DNA of 64,000 bases. Origin: Streptomyces bathyalis. Lineage in GTDB: Bacteria > Actinomycetota > Actinomycetes > Streptomycetales > Streptomycetaceae. The translations under genes were made by a program, and so were the position numbers. The stretch's first letter is position 1; every line of letters begins with the position of its first letter. The DNA lies in NCBI RefSeq assembly GCF_015910445.1, contig NZ_CP048882.1, positions 3,906,001 to 3,970,000 on the forward strand. The letters run 5' to 3'. Of the stretch, positions 40,617 through 48,673 are shown one piece after another. The notes under the pieces were generated by a model that was not told the DNA's origin, ran no database searches, and was given only the letters and a program-made list of their open reading frames with translations.

Positions 40617-41234
40617 ATGTCTGACATGGGGGCGTTCCGTGAGGCGGTCACCGCGTGGGCGGCCGGCGGTCCCGGCGACCCCGCACGAGAGCTGGCCGCG
40701 CGCCTGCCCGTCCGGACAGTCGTCCTGGTCGAAGGGCCGAGCGATGTCGCAGCGGTCAGCGCGCTGGCCGCGAGCCGCGGCCGGAACCTGGCCGCCGAAG
40801 GAGTCTGCGTCCTGGCGATGGGCGGGGCGATGAGCGTCGGGCGCTTCACCCGCATCCTCGGCCCGTCCGGCCTGGGCCTCCGCCTCACCGGACTGTGCGA
40901 CGAGGGGGAACGCCGTTACTACGCCCGCGGCTTGGCGCAGGCCGGCGCGGCAGAGCAAGGGTTCTTCGTCTGCGCGGCGGATCTGGAGGACGAACTCATC
41001 CGCGCGCTGGGCCCCGCACGGGTGGAGGAGCTCGTCCGGGCGGAGGGCGACCTGCGCGCACTGCGGACCTTCCTGCGCCAGCCCGCACAGCGCGGCCGTA
41101 CCTCGCAGCAGCAGCTGCGGCGCTTCCTCGGCACGAAGAAGGGGCGCAAGATCCGCTACGGCCGAGTCCTCGTCGAGGCCCTCGAACCCGGCCGCACACC
41201 CGCCCCACTCGACGAACTGCTCACCAGCCTCTGA
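40617..41234 (+). CDS. Stand-alone OLD-type TOPRIM protein
   Basis: A 205-residue protein dominated by a TOPRIM fold: TVVLVEGPSDVAAVSALAAS carries the conserved Glu, VCVLAMGGAMSVGRF the second strand, GLRLTGLCDEGERR the DxE-like acidic pair, and FFVCAADLEDELIRALG the final acidic motif. OLD-family nucleases usually fuse this domain to an ABC-type ATPase, often in phage defence. Here only the nuclease domain and a basic helical tail are present, and no ATPase gene adjoins. A role as a nuclease is inferred from the fold. The ATG at 40617 starts the family-like N-terminus. Confidence 0.75.
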   Translation: MSDMGAFREAVTAWAAGGPGDPARELAARLPVRTVVLVEGPSDVAAVSALAASRGRNLAAEGVCVLAMGGAMSVGRFTRILGPSGLGLRLTGLCDEGERRYYARGLAQAGAAEQGFFVCAADLEDELIRALGPARVEELVRAEGDLRALRTFLRQPAQRGRTSQQQLRRFLGTKKGRKIRYGRVLVEALEPGRTPAPLDELLTSL

Positions 41235-41353
41235 CCGCTGGGTGATGCCGGGCCGGGCATTGCCGGCACCAACGCCCGCCCCGCGCCGCTTCGTTGACCA
41301 CCGGAGAACGACGCACGGGCCCTGCGCCCGGCGGGCGCGGAGGGGTTACCGCG

Positions 41354-41962
41354 TTACTGCCCCACCCGGCCGTCGATGCATTCGCGCAGCAGATCGGCGT
41401 GCCCGCAGTGGCGGGCGTACTCCTCGACCCGGTGCACCCACAACTCCCGGACAGCGGTGCCGTCCTGACCCACCCGCGCGCCCAGATCCGAGTGCTCTTC
41501 CAGCACCGCATCGGTCGCCGCCTGTTCGCGAGCAAGGTCGGCGAACGCGCCCTCGACGACCGCCTGCTCCGCGACGGCGCCCTCGAAGTCGCCGTCGCCC
41601 GCGCCGTACAGCTTCGGTGCCGGGTCCTCCGGCAGGAGCCAGTTGCGCCAGTCGCGCTCCACCTCGGCAAGGTGGCGGACCAGTCCCAGCAGGGACATGG
41701 TCGACGGCGGTACGGACCGGCGCGCCAGCTGCTGCGGATCCAACCCCTCGCACTTCATCCGCAGGGTCAGCCGATAGCCGCTCAGGAAGTCCTGCAGCGT
41801 CGCCAACTCGCCGTCAGGGCTGGCCCCGTCCTTGTTGCGCGGATCCTCGTCGGGGTCCGCCCACATGTCCGGGTAGACGTTCGCCTGGCTCCACCGCTCG
41901 GGTACGTCGCTCACCTTGTTGACGATGCCGAGCCGTGGGCCACCGTGCAAGCGAGTATTCAC
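41354..41962 (-). CDS. DinB-family (DUF664) protein
   Basis: About 202 residues. A four-helix DinB fold is suggested by LATLQDFLSGYRLTLRMKCE, SVPPSTMSLLGLVRHLAEVE, RDWRNWLLP and TAVRELWVHRVEEYARHCGH. His in the second and last helices fit the DinB metal triad. Actinobacterial members include mycothiol-dependent enzymes, so thiol-linked detoxification is possible. A GTG at about codon 18 (VSDVPERW) may be the true start, since it matches relatives better. It converges on the TOPRIM gene. Confidence 0.8.
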   Translation of the reverse strand: MNTRLHGGPRLGIVNKVSDVPERWSQANVYPDMWADPDEDPRNKDGASPDGELATLQDFLSGYRLTLRMKCEGLDPQQLARRSVPPSTMSLLGLVRHLAEVERDWRNWLLPEDPAPKLYGAGDGDFEGAVAEQAVVEGAFADLAREQAATDAVLEEHSDLGARVGQDGTAVRELWVHRVEEYARHCGHADLLRECIDGRVGQ

Positions 41963-42095
41963 ACCTGTCGGCGCCCCGCCTCGGCAGTGCGCCGATCCCT
42001 CGGTCCGCCGGACGGACGGGGGTGGACGGGATGGACGGACGGCCGCCGCCGGCCTGCACAGCGGGCGGCGGCCGTTGAGCGGCTACGCGCGCGGA

Positions 42096-42857
42096 TCAGG
42101 AGAGGCTCAGGCCGTACATGCTGAGGACTTCGGTGATGGGCTGGTAGAAGGTCGAACCGGCGCTTGCCCCGACGATGAAGCCGAGGGCGGTGCCACCGGA
42201 GAAGGCGGGTCCGCCCTGGTCGCCCGGCTCCGAGTGGGCGGTGGACCGGAAGAGGCCGTTGACGGTGCCTTCCGGGTAGCTGACCGAGACGTTGACCGCC
42301 TGGACGGTGCCGCACTGGAAGCCGCTGACGCGTCCCACATGGCACATCGACTGGCCGACGGTGGGGGAGGCGGCGCGGGTGATGTCGACCGTCCCGCCGC
42401 TGCCGGTATTGATCTCGCCCGGGCGTGCGACGTCGGGGTTGGTGTAGCGGATCAGCCCGTAGTCGTTGACGGGGAAGGACGAGCCGGCCGTCGTGCCGAC
42501 GGCGACGGTCATGGCGGGGTCGGCGTACCAAGTGGTCGCGCCTTCCACGCAGTGGCCCGGGCTGATGGCGTAGTCGTTGGTTCCGTCGGTGGCGTTGAAG
42601 CTCACGGTGCAGACGCGCCCTGCCGCGTAGAGGGAGTCTCCGCCTCGGACGGTCACCTGCCGGTTGGCGGCGTGCCGGTTCTGCTGCGTGTCAGTGCTCG
42701 CCGCAACGGACGCGTCCGCGCCCGGCGTTGCGTGTGCGGCCTGCGCGGGCAGTGAACCGAGAAGCAGTACGGCGAGTAAGGCGCCACCTGCGGCAAGGCG
42801 GCGGCGCGTCCCGGCACGCGGGGCTGCGTCGGGTCTTCGGGATCTTCGTGATCTCAT
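42096..42857 (-). CDS. Chymotrypsin-like (S1) secreted protein lacking the catalytic serine
   Basis: A 253-residue exported protein. A long Arg-rich signal peptide ends near LPAQAAHATPG. The mature domain resembles streptogrisin-like S1 proteases: NDYAISPGHCVEGATTWYAD holds the catalytic His, VNDYGLIRYTN the Asp, and SEPGDQGGPAFSGGTALGFI the nucleophile loop. In that loop the family's GDSGGP is GDQGGP, with Gln (CAG) in place of the catalytic Ser. Cys pairs around His and before the loop are kept. It is predicted to be a folded but proteolytically inactive homologue, perhaps a binding protein or inhibitor. The ATG at 42857 begins the signal peptide. Confidence 0.8.
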   Translation of the reverse strand: MRSRRSRRPDAAPRAGTRRRLAAGGALLAVLLLGSLPAQAAHATPGADASVAASTDTQQNRHAANRQVTVRGGDSLYAAGRVCTVSFNATDGTNDYAISPGHCVEGATTWYADPAMTVAVGTTAGSSFPVNDYGLIRYTNPDVARPGEINTGSGGTVDITRAASPTVGQSMCHVGRVSGFQCGTVQAVNVSVSYPEGTVNGLFRSTAHSEPGDQGGPAFSGGTALGFIVGASAGSTFYQPITEVLSMYGLSLS

Positions 42858-43135
42858 CGTCGAGTCCTCCTGGTTGGCTGCGCTGCGGCCGAATTGCTGA
42901 ACTGCCCGCCACAGCTTGCGTGTTGAGCCCGTTATCGGACGGTCTGTCCGAGCGTGCCCATTGTGTGAGAACGGTGGCGGGTGCACCAGATGTCTCGCGA
43001 CCGCCCGCTTCACCCGCTGCCTCCGGGCACGATCCGGCGACCGGCGGCCACTCGGCAGGCTTGCCGAGCGCGGGGTGGAACCGGCCTCAGGGTCGGCACC
43101 GGGATTCACGGGGTGACGTCGGGTGCTGGTCACGC

Positions 43136-43633
43136 TCACAGCTGCGTGGGAAGCGTCCCGGGAGGGCCGAGGATGTCGATGCCCTGCTCTGCCGCTGCAC
43201 CGGCGAGCGCGGCCGGGTCGCTGCGCCGGCCTGCGGGCGGAAGTTCGGCGCGGGGCGCGGGCTCGGCGGTGGCGCGCAGGAACTCCTCATACCCTGCAGG
43301 CGAGTTGATCACGAGCCAGCGGGCTCGTTCGGATTCGACCCTGTAGGTGTGCGGTACTCCGCGCGGAGCGAGCGCCGCCCGGCCGGCGGTCAGCACGACC
43401 TCGCGATCGCCCAGGAACAGCCGGACCTCGCCCTCCAGTACGTAGAACGTCTCCTCGTTCCGCCGGTGGACGTGCAGCGGAGGCATGTTGCCGCGCGCAC
43501 CCAAGGTCTCGCTCAGGCTGTACGCGCCGCCGGACTGCTCGCCGCCGACGTGGACATACACGAGGTTGTCGTTCAACCACAGCGGCTGCGCGTGCTCTTG
43601 GGGCTGTGCGCTCTCCTGGGGAGGGGGATTCAT
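43136..43633 (-). CDS. Cupin-domain protein
   Basis: A 165-residue cytoplasmic protein. The cupin motifs are PPLHVHRRNEETFYVLEGEV (HxH and Glu metal ligands) and APRGVPHTYRVESERARWLV (second-motif His). It resembles the quercetin 2,3-dioxygenase-like single-cupin proteins. The first 18 residues are Gln/Pro-rich. The C-terminus is Ala-rich with GIDILGPPGTLP. The substrate is unknown. It stands alone, with a 600-bp region lacking genes upstream. Confidence 0.8.
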   Translation of the reverse strand: MNPPPQESAQPQEHAQPLWLNDNLVYVHVGGEQSGGAYSLSETLGARGNMPPLHVHRRNEETFYVLEGEVRLFLGDREVVLTAGRAALAPRGVPHTYRVESERARWLVINSPAGYEEFLRATAEPAPRAELPPAGRRSDPAALAGAAAEQGIDILGPPGTLPTQL

Positions 43634-44243
43634 GGGTCAGCGCTCCTCATGGACCGGTCGGGGCGACAGGGACGGCCATCCCGACCGCACTGACCGGACT
43701 CTCGCCGGTGGTCGCGTGGCCCTCCGGAGCCGGTCGTCGCACCGACGACCTCCGTCTGATGCGGTGCGTGCGTCCTGGGGCCCCCGATCGGTGCAGTCGG
43801 CGGGCCGGACCGGCGCCGGCGGGAGGCCTCCCGCCGCGATGTGGTCGGCGACAATACTCCCCGAACGGGCGATTTCCACCGCCACACACGGGGGTTCACC
43901 GCGGCGCTACGCCTACGCGCGAGTCGCGCGGGTCCCGGCCGGGAGAGAGAGGGGGCCCGACCGTTACGCGCACAGTGGTCAAGGCGCAGGCCCGGGTGGG
44001 CCCTTGGCCTGCCGCGCCTGCAACGGCGAGCGATACCCCCAAGTCGGCCCCGTATCCGTCGTCTTGCTCAACGTTGCTCAACTCGGCTTGGTACCAAGGA
44101 CCCGGGGCAGGCTGGCCGGCCTCGGCCGCATCCAGCGGATGTGCGAGAGCCCTCGCGAGTCTGTGGGCCCAGCCCGCGAACGGGGCCCCTGCACTTGAGG
44201 AGCGGGCCGGGCGCCGGGGAGTGCCCCGCGCCCGGAGAAACCC
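43634..44243. other. 610-bp region with no gene recognised
   Basis: This lies upstream of the cupin gene and past the 3' end of the frameshifted hydrolase gene. Frames across it are short, Arg/Pro/Gly-rich and without ribosome sites or motifs. The repeated TTGCTCAAC near 44066 and a TTGG-type palindrome (CTTGGTACCAAG, 44088-44099) are the only visible signals. It may contain the cupin promoter and decayed sequence. Confidence 0.4.
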
Positions 44244-45058
44244 TCAGTGACCGCGGATGAAATCCGCGATCAACTCGCTGATCCGAGCCGGTTGTTCCAC
44301 GCTGCTCGAATGTCCGCAGTCCTCGACGACCTCCAGGCGGGCCTCGGCGATCCGTTCGGCGATGAGTTCGGCCTTGTGCACGGGGGTCGCCGCATCGTCC
44401 TGGCCCACTATGACGAGCGTCGGCGCGGTGACGGCGCCGAGCTCGCCCTCGATCGGTTCCCGGTCGGTGACACCGTGGATCGCCTTGGTCATTCCCGACC
44501 GCTTGACCCTTGCAAGGCGCGCCACCCATTCGTCGATGACCTCCGCGAACGCGGGATCCGACAGGGAGCTCGGCGCGAACATGATCGGCAGCACCTGCTT
44601 CTTGACCGGTTTGATGCCGATGAGCCGGTAGACGCTTGCGAGCAGGCGGTAGCGGGACACCTTGTCGGGGTCCTCGGGACCGGCACTGGTGTCGAGGAGC
44701 GTGAGCGAGCGGATCAGTTCGGGGCGGCGTGCGGCGATCCGCATGCCGACGAAACCCCCCATGGAGAGCCCGGCAAAGTGCACGGCCCCCACGTCCAGAT
44801 GCTCGATGAGCGCGATGGCGTCGAGGCTGAGGGTGTCCATGTCGAACTTTCCGGCCGGTGCGTTCGACTCGCCCTGCCCCCGCCAGTCGAGCGTCACACA
44901 ACGGAACTCGTGTGCCAGCGCCCGCACCTGCGGCTCGAACATCCAGCCGCTGAACAGCAGACCGTGCCCGAAGACGATCGTCGGGGCGTCGGGCTTCTCC
45001 GGGGGGCACCGGTATCGGTGTAGTGGATCCGAGCGGCACCGCGGGTCAGGGTGGGCAT
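44244..45058 (-). pseudogene. Alpha/beta hydrolase with a frameshift in a C6 run
   Basis: The N-terminus MPTLTRGAARIHYTDTGAP is in one frame. After six C residues (minus strand; six Gs at 45001-45006) the rest continues in another: EKPDAPTIVFGHGLLFSGW, then FRCVTLDWRGQGESNAP, AVHFAGLSMGGFVGMRIAAR, PTLVIVGQDDAATPVHK and a final EDCGHSSSVEQP with the catalytic His. Restoring one C would give an uninterrupted hydrolase of about 270 residues with Ser nucleophile. As written it is broken near codon 20. A sequencing or assembly slip, a real mutation, or a phase-variable tract are all possible. Confidence 0.8.
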
Positions 45059-45485
45059 GGCTTCTCCAAGCGTCTGTTGCCGGATCACGAGCGGCGCTCG
45101 CTTCGTACGCGGGACGAGCGACTTCTCCGCGCAGGGTTCGCGCAACGTCTCAACGGGAGGTAGGCGCTGACAAGGGTGCGGCAGCGGTCCGTCCCTCATC
45201 CATGAACGCGGGCGGGGCGCGGCGCCGTGACGTTCAGGCCCGGCTCGCGGGCTGCCCTCGTACCGGGCAGCGCTGGGGGCCTCGGAATGAGCGCCGCGGG
45301 GGCGTACCGTCGCCGATCCGCGGCAACCGGGTGACCCCGCGGCGTGCGATCGCGAGAACGCGAGGATTGCGCCCGGGGCCGATACTGGGTTCAGCATCGT
45401 AGGTGCTGCCATCGGGTCACGGTGAGGAGCCACCCTCGAGCGGTGCTCCCGCGTGGTCCCGCTGGGAAGGCACGAGGTGGTGGTG

Positions 45486-47918
45486 ATGGACGCGTCGTTG
45501 TTCGGCGAGGGGCCGGAGGACCCATTCGCGGTGGGTCCCGCGGCCTCGCTCGTACTCGACGATCACGGAACGGTCGTGGGCTGGAGTGAGCCTGCCGAGC
45601 AGCTGCTCGGCCATTCGCCCGAAGAGGTGCTCGGCCGCCCGGCCTGTGACGTCCTGGTGGACCCCGGTGATCGCGAAGCGGTCATGGAGTCGGTGGCGGC
45701 ATGCCGGGATGGCCGGGGATGGTTCGGCGTCGTGCCCGTGCGGCACCGCGATGGGCATCGCGTGGAGCTGGGCTGCCGCGCCAGGGCTGTCGTCAGGCCC
45801 GATTCCAGCCGGGAGTGGATCTTCGTCGGCGCCCCGGCCGAAGACGTGGACCGCTGGGAGACGGAGCGGTCTTTGCTGTACGGGCTGTTCCGCAAGTGCC
45901 CGATCGGACTCGCGGTGTTCGCCCCGGACCTGAGCATCCTGCGGGTGAACCGGGCGATCGCGAAGTTCAGCGACTTCTCGGCGGAGGAACACAGCGGCCG
46001 ACGGGTGGGCGACTTCCTGCTGCAGCCGGATGCTGAGGCGGTCGACGCGCAACTACGGGAGGTACTGGAGTCGGGGACGTCCTCGCTCTTCGCCGAGCAG
46101 CTCTGCCGGACCACCCTGGACCCTGCCCGGGAGATGATCGTGTCGGTCTCCGCCTTCCGGATGCAGAACCCCGCCGGGCGGGTCTTCGGGGTGGCGCAGA
46201 CGGTCGAGGACGTGACCGACCGCTACCGGGCCCGCCACCGGCTGGCGCTGCTCAACGAGGCCAGTGGCCGCATCGGCACCACCCTGAACGTGGCGAAGAC
46301 CGCTCGCGAACTGGCCGAGGCGGTGGTGCCCGACCTGGCCGACTGTGCCTCCGTGGACCTGCTGCAGCCGGTGATCCGCGGTGACGAGCCGATGCCGGGG
46401 GCGTCCGGACCGGCGCGCAGGATGGCCGTCCACTGTGTCCCGCCGGAGATGTCGCAGGTCATGGTCCCGGTCGGCGACGTGACGTCCTTCCCCCCGGATT
46501 CCCCGCACTTCCGGTGTGTGATCGAGCAACGCCCGATCCTCGAAACGCAACTCGACAGCCGCCGTCCGTGGTCGTCCGGCACCCCGGAGCCGGGGGAGCG
46601 CGCGCTCGAGCTGGGCGTCCACTCGTTGATGGTGGTGCCGTTGGCGGCGCGCGGGATCGTGCTGGGCACCCTCGGCCTGTGGCGGTCGCGACGGCCGGCG
46701 CCGTTCGAGGAGGACGACCTCACGCTCGCGGAGGAGATCGCCTCCCGCGCCGCGCTGTGCATCGACAACGCGCGCCGCTACACCCAGCAGCACCAGGCGG
46801 CACTCACCCTCCAGCACAGCCTGCTGCCGCACGAGGTCCCCGGCCACCCCGCGGCCGAGATCGCCCACCGCTACCGGCCGGCCGACCCGACCACCGGTGT
46901 CGGCGGCGACTGGTTCGACGTCATCCCGCTCTCCGGGCTCCGCATCGCCCTCGTGGTCGGTGACGTGGTCGGACACGGCACCCACGCCGCGGCCACCATG
47001 GGACGGCTGCGCACCGCCGTGCACACGCTGGCCAACCTGGACCTCACCCCGGACGAGGTGCTCGCCCACCTGGACGATCTCGTCGGGCGCCTGGCCTCGG
47101 AGCAGGAGAAGAACGACGCCTATTCACCGCAGTTCATCGGCGCGACCTGCCTCTACGCCGTCTACGATCCGGTCTCCCGGATCTGCACCCTGGCACGTGC
47201 GGGGCATCTGCCGCCCGCCGTCGTCACCCCGGACGGAGAGGTGAGCATCCCCGAGGTGCCCGCGGGCCCGCCGCTCGGCCTGGGCGGGCTGCCGTTCGAG
47301 ACCACCGAGCTGGAGCTGGACGAAGGCAGCCTGCTGGCCCTGTACACCGACGGCCTCCTCGAGGCCCGGCGGCGGGACCTCGACGACGGGTTGGCACGTC
47401 TGCGAGAAGCGTTGTCCGGAGCCGGCCGCACGCTGGAGGAGACGTGCACCGCGGTGGAGGATGCGCTGCTGCCCGAACGGCCCGCCGACGACGTCGCGCT
47501 GCTCATCGCCCGTACCAGGGCCCTGACTGCGGAGAAGGTGGCCACCTGGGAGCTGCCCGCGGAGCCCACTGCCGCAGCGGAGGCGCGAACCGCGGCGACA
47601 CGTCAACTCACCGAGTGGGGGCTGGAGGAGATGAGCGTCACGACCGAACTCATCGTGAGCGAGCTGGTCACCAACGCCTACCGCTACGCCGACGGGCCGA
47701 TGACCCTGCGCCTCATCCGTGACCGCGACCTCATCTGCGAAGTCTTCGACACCAGCAGCACCTCCCCCCGCATGCGCCGGGCCCGCGGCACGGACGAGGG
47801 CGGCCGTGGACTCTTCCTCGTGGCCCAACTCGCGCAGCGCTGGGGCACTCGGTACGTACACGAGGGCAAGACCATCTGGGCCGAGCAGCCGCTGAGCTCC
47901 TCCGCGTCGACGACGTAG
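45486..47918 (+). CDS. Cytoplasmic PAS-PAS-GAF SpoIIE phosphatase/anti-sigma-type ATPase
   Basis: An 810-residue soluble regulator, paralogous to the membrane protein at 228-2924. It has two PAS domains (about residues 15-125 and 135-250), a GAF domain (about 260-440), a PP2C/SpoIIE phosphatase (about 460-680, with GVGGDWFDVIPLSGLRIALV, GDVVGHGTHAAATMG, LYTDGLLEARRRD and DDVALLIA) and a HATPase_c kinase (about 690-805, with ELIVSELVTNAYRYADGP and GTDEGGRGLFLVAQLAQRWG). It should both phosphorylate and dephosphorylate anti-sigma antagonists. The ATG at 45486 is chosen for AAGGCACGAGG upstream. It has no membrane segment, so the signal must be intracellular. Confidence 0.9.
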   Translation: MDASLFGEGPEDPFAVGPAASLVLDDHGTVVGWSEPAEQLLGHSPEEVLGRPACDVLVDPGDREAVMESVAACRDGRGWFGVVPVRHRDGHRVELGCRARAVVRPDSSREWIFVGAPAEDVDRWETERSLLYGLFRKCPIGLAVFAPDLSILRVNRAIAKFSDFSAEEHSGRRVGDFLLQPDAEAVDAQLREVLESGTSSLFAEQLCRTTLDPAREMIVSVSAFRMQNPAGRVFGVAQTVEDVTDRYRARHRLALLNEASGRIGTTLNVAKTARELAEAVVPDLADCASVDLLQPVIRGDEPMPGASGPARRMAVHCVPPEMSQVMVPVGDVTSFPPDSPHFRCVIEQRPILETQLDSRRPWSSGTPEPGERALELGVHSLMVVPLAARGIVLGTLGLWRSRRPAPFEEDDLTLAEEIASRAALCIDNARRYTQQHQAALTLQHSLLPHEVPGHPAAEIAHRYRPADPTTGVGGDWFDVIPLSGLRIALVVGDVVGHGTHAAATMGRLRTAVHTLANLDLTPDEVLAHLDDLVGRLASEQEKNDAYSPQFIGATCLYAVYDPVSRICTLARAGHLPPAVVTPDGEVSIPEVPAGPPLGLGGLPFETTELELDEGSLLALYTDGLLEARRRDLDDGLARLREALSGAGRTLEETCTAVEDALLPERPADDVALLIARTRALTAEKVATWELPAEPTAAAEARTAATRQLTEWGLEEMSVTTELIVSELVTNAYRYADGPMTLRLIRDRDLICEVFDTSSTSPRMRRARGTDEGGRGLFLVAQLAQRWGTRYVHEGKTIWAEQPLSSSASTT

Positions 47919-48172
47919 CCCACCGGACGGCGAAGCGGTTCCCGAGCGGATCGACGTCCACAGGGCTGCCCGAGCCACCGAAACGGCTTCAACAGGACGC
48001 CGTTTCGGCCCGGAGTTCGGGAATCCTGGGGCCGAAGGGGACGGTGCGGCCCGGGCGTTCGCGCCGGCAGGTGATCCGTTCGTCCGTCGTCAGCGCAGAG
48101 CGTCAACTCACGGAAGTTGCCTGCCGGATGGTGTCCACCGTCAACCGACCGGTGCCGTCACCTGCCCTCAGC

Positions 48173-48649
48173 TCACCGGGCGTACAACTCATCCAGCTCC
48201 TGGCCGATCGCTTCGCGCAGGCCGTCCTGCTCAGGGCCGAGCCGGAACCGCTCGTCGCGCCACCGGTCTCCGGGGTAGAGCCAGACAGGCACCCCCACCA
48301 ACTCGGCCGGTTCCCAGTCGAATCGTGGCCAGACATGTGCGTGCAGGAAGCCGTCGGTGTTGCCCAGGATCTCCAGGTTGACCCGCCGAAACGCCGGATC
48401 CGCGCGCCGGCAGGCCCGTTCGACGGCTTCGCCGAGGTTGTCCATCTCGGACAGGAAGCTCAGACGCTTGTGCCTCGGAAGGTCCGAGAGCCGTTGAACA
48501 GCTGGGTCGTCCACCAGGAGAACCGAATACCCCGGCAGGAACTGGACGTCGCCGATCACCGCGAAGCCTGCCGTCAGGCGCCGCAGGACCGTGGGGTTCT
48601 CGCCGCGAAGAGCGCTGCCGATCCGGTCTTGTCGCCAGTCTTCAGTCAT
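48173..48649 (-). CDS. HIT-like (diadenosine tetraphosphate hydrolase-type) protein
   Basis: A 158-residue protein. The HIT region reads VNLEILGNTDGFLHAHVWPR, giving a HxH motif but Trp in place of the usual third His (HxHxH). Preceding strands include FAVIGDVQFLPGYSVLLVDD and a helical FLSEMDNLGEAVERACR. It resembles actinobacterial HIT-fold hydrolases of nucleotides. The altered third His may change activity. It lies 24 bp downstream of the DHA2 exporter gene on the same strand, so the two are probably cotranscribed. Confidence 0.75.
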   Translation of the reverse strand: MTEDWRQDRIGSALRGENPTVLRRLTAGFAVIGDVQFLPGYSVLLVDDPAVQRLSDLPRHKRLSFLSEMDNLGEAVERACRRADPAFRRVNLEILGNTDGFLHAHVWPRFDWEPAELVGVPVWLYPGDRWRDERFRLGPEQDGLREAIGQELDELYAR

Positions 48650-48673
48650 CGCCCAGAACCTGCCGCCGGCGCA

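Noticed and set aside
40617..41234. Phage-defence island around the TOPRIM protein
   Set aside because: The adjoining genes are a GNAT enzyme, a hydrolase remnant and a DinB protein. No helicase, ATPase or restriction gene is present.
43841..44260. Possible gene in the 600-bp gap upstream of the cupin gene
   Set aside because: It is Arg/Ala/Pro-rich without a ribosome site or family pattern, and its 3' end crosses the hydrolase gene.
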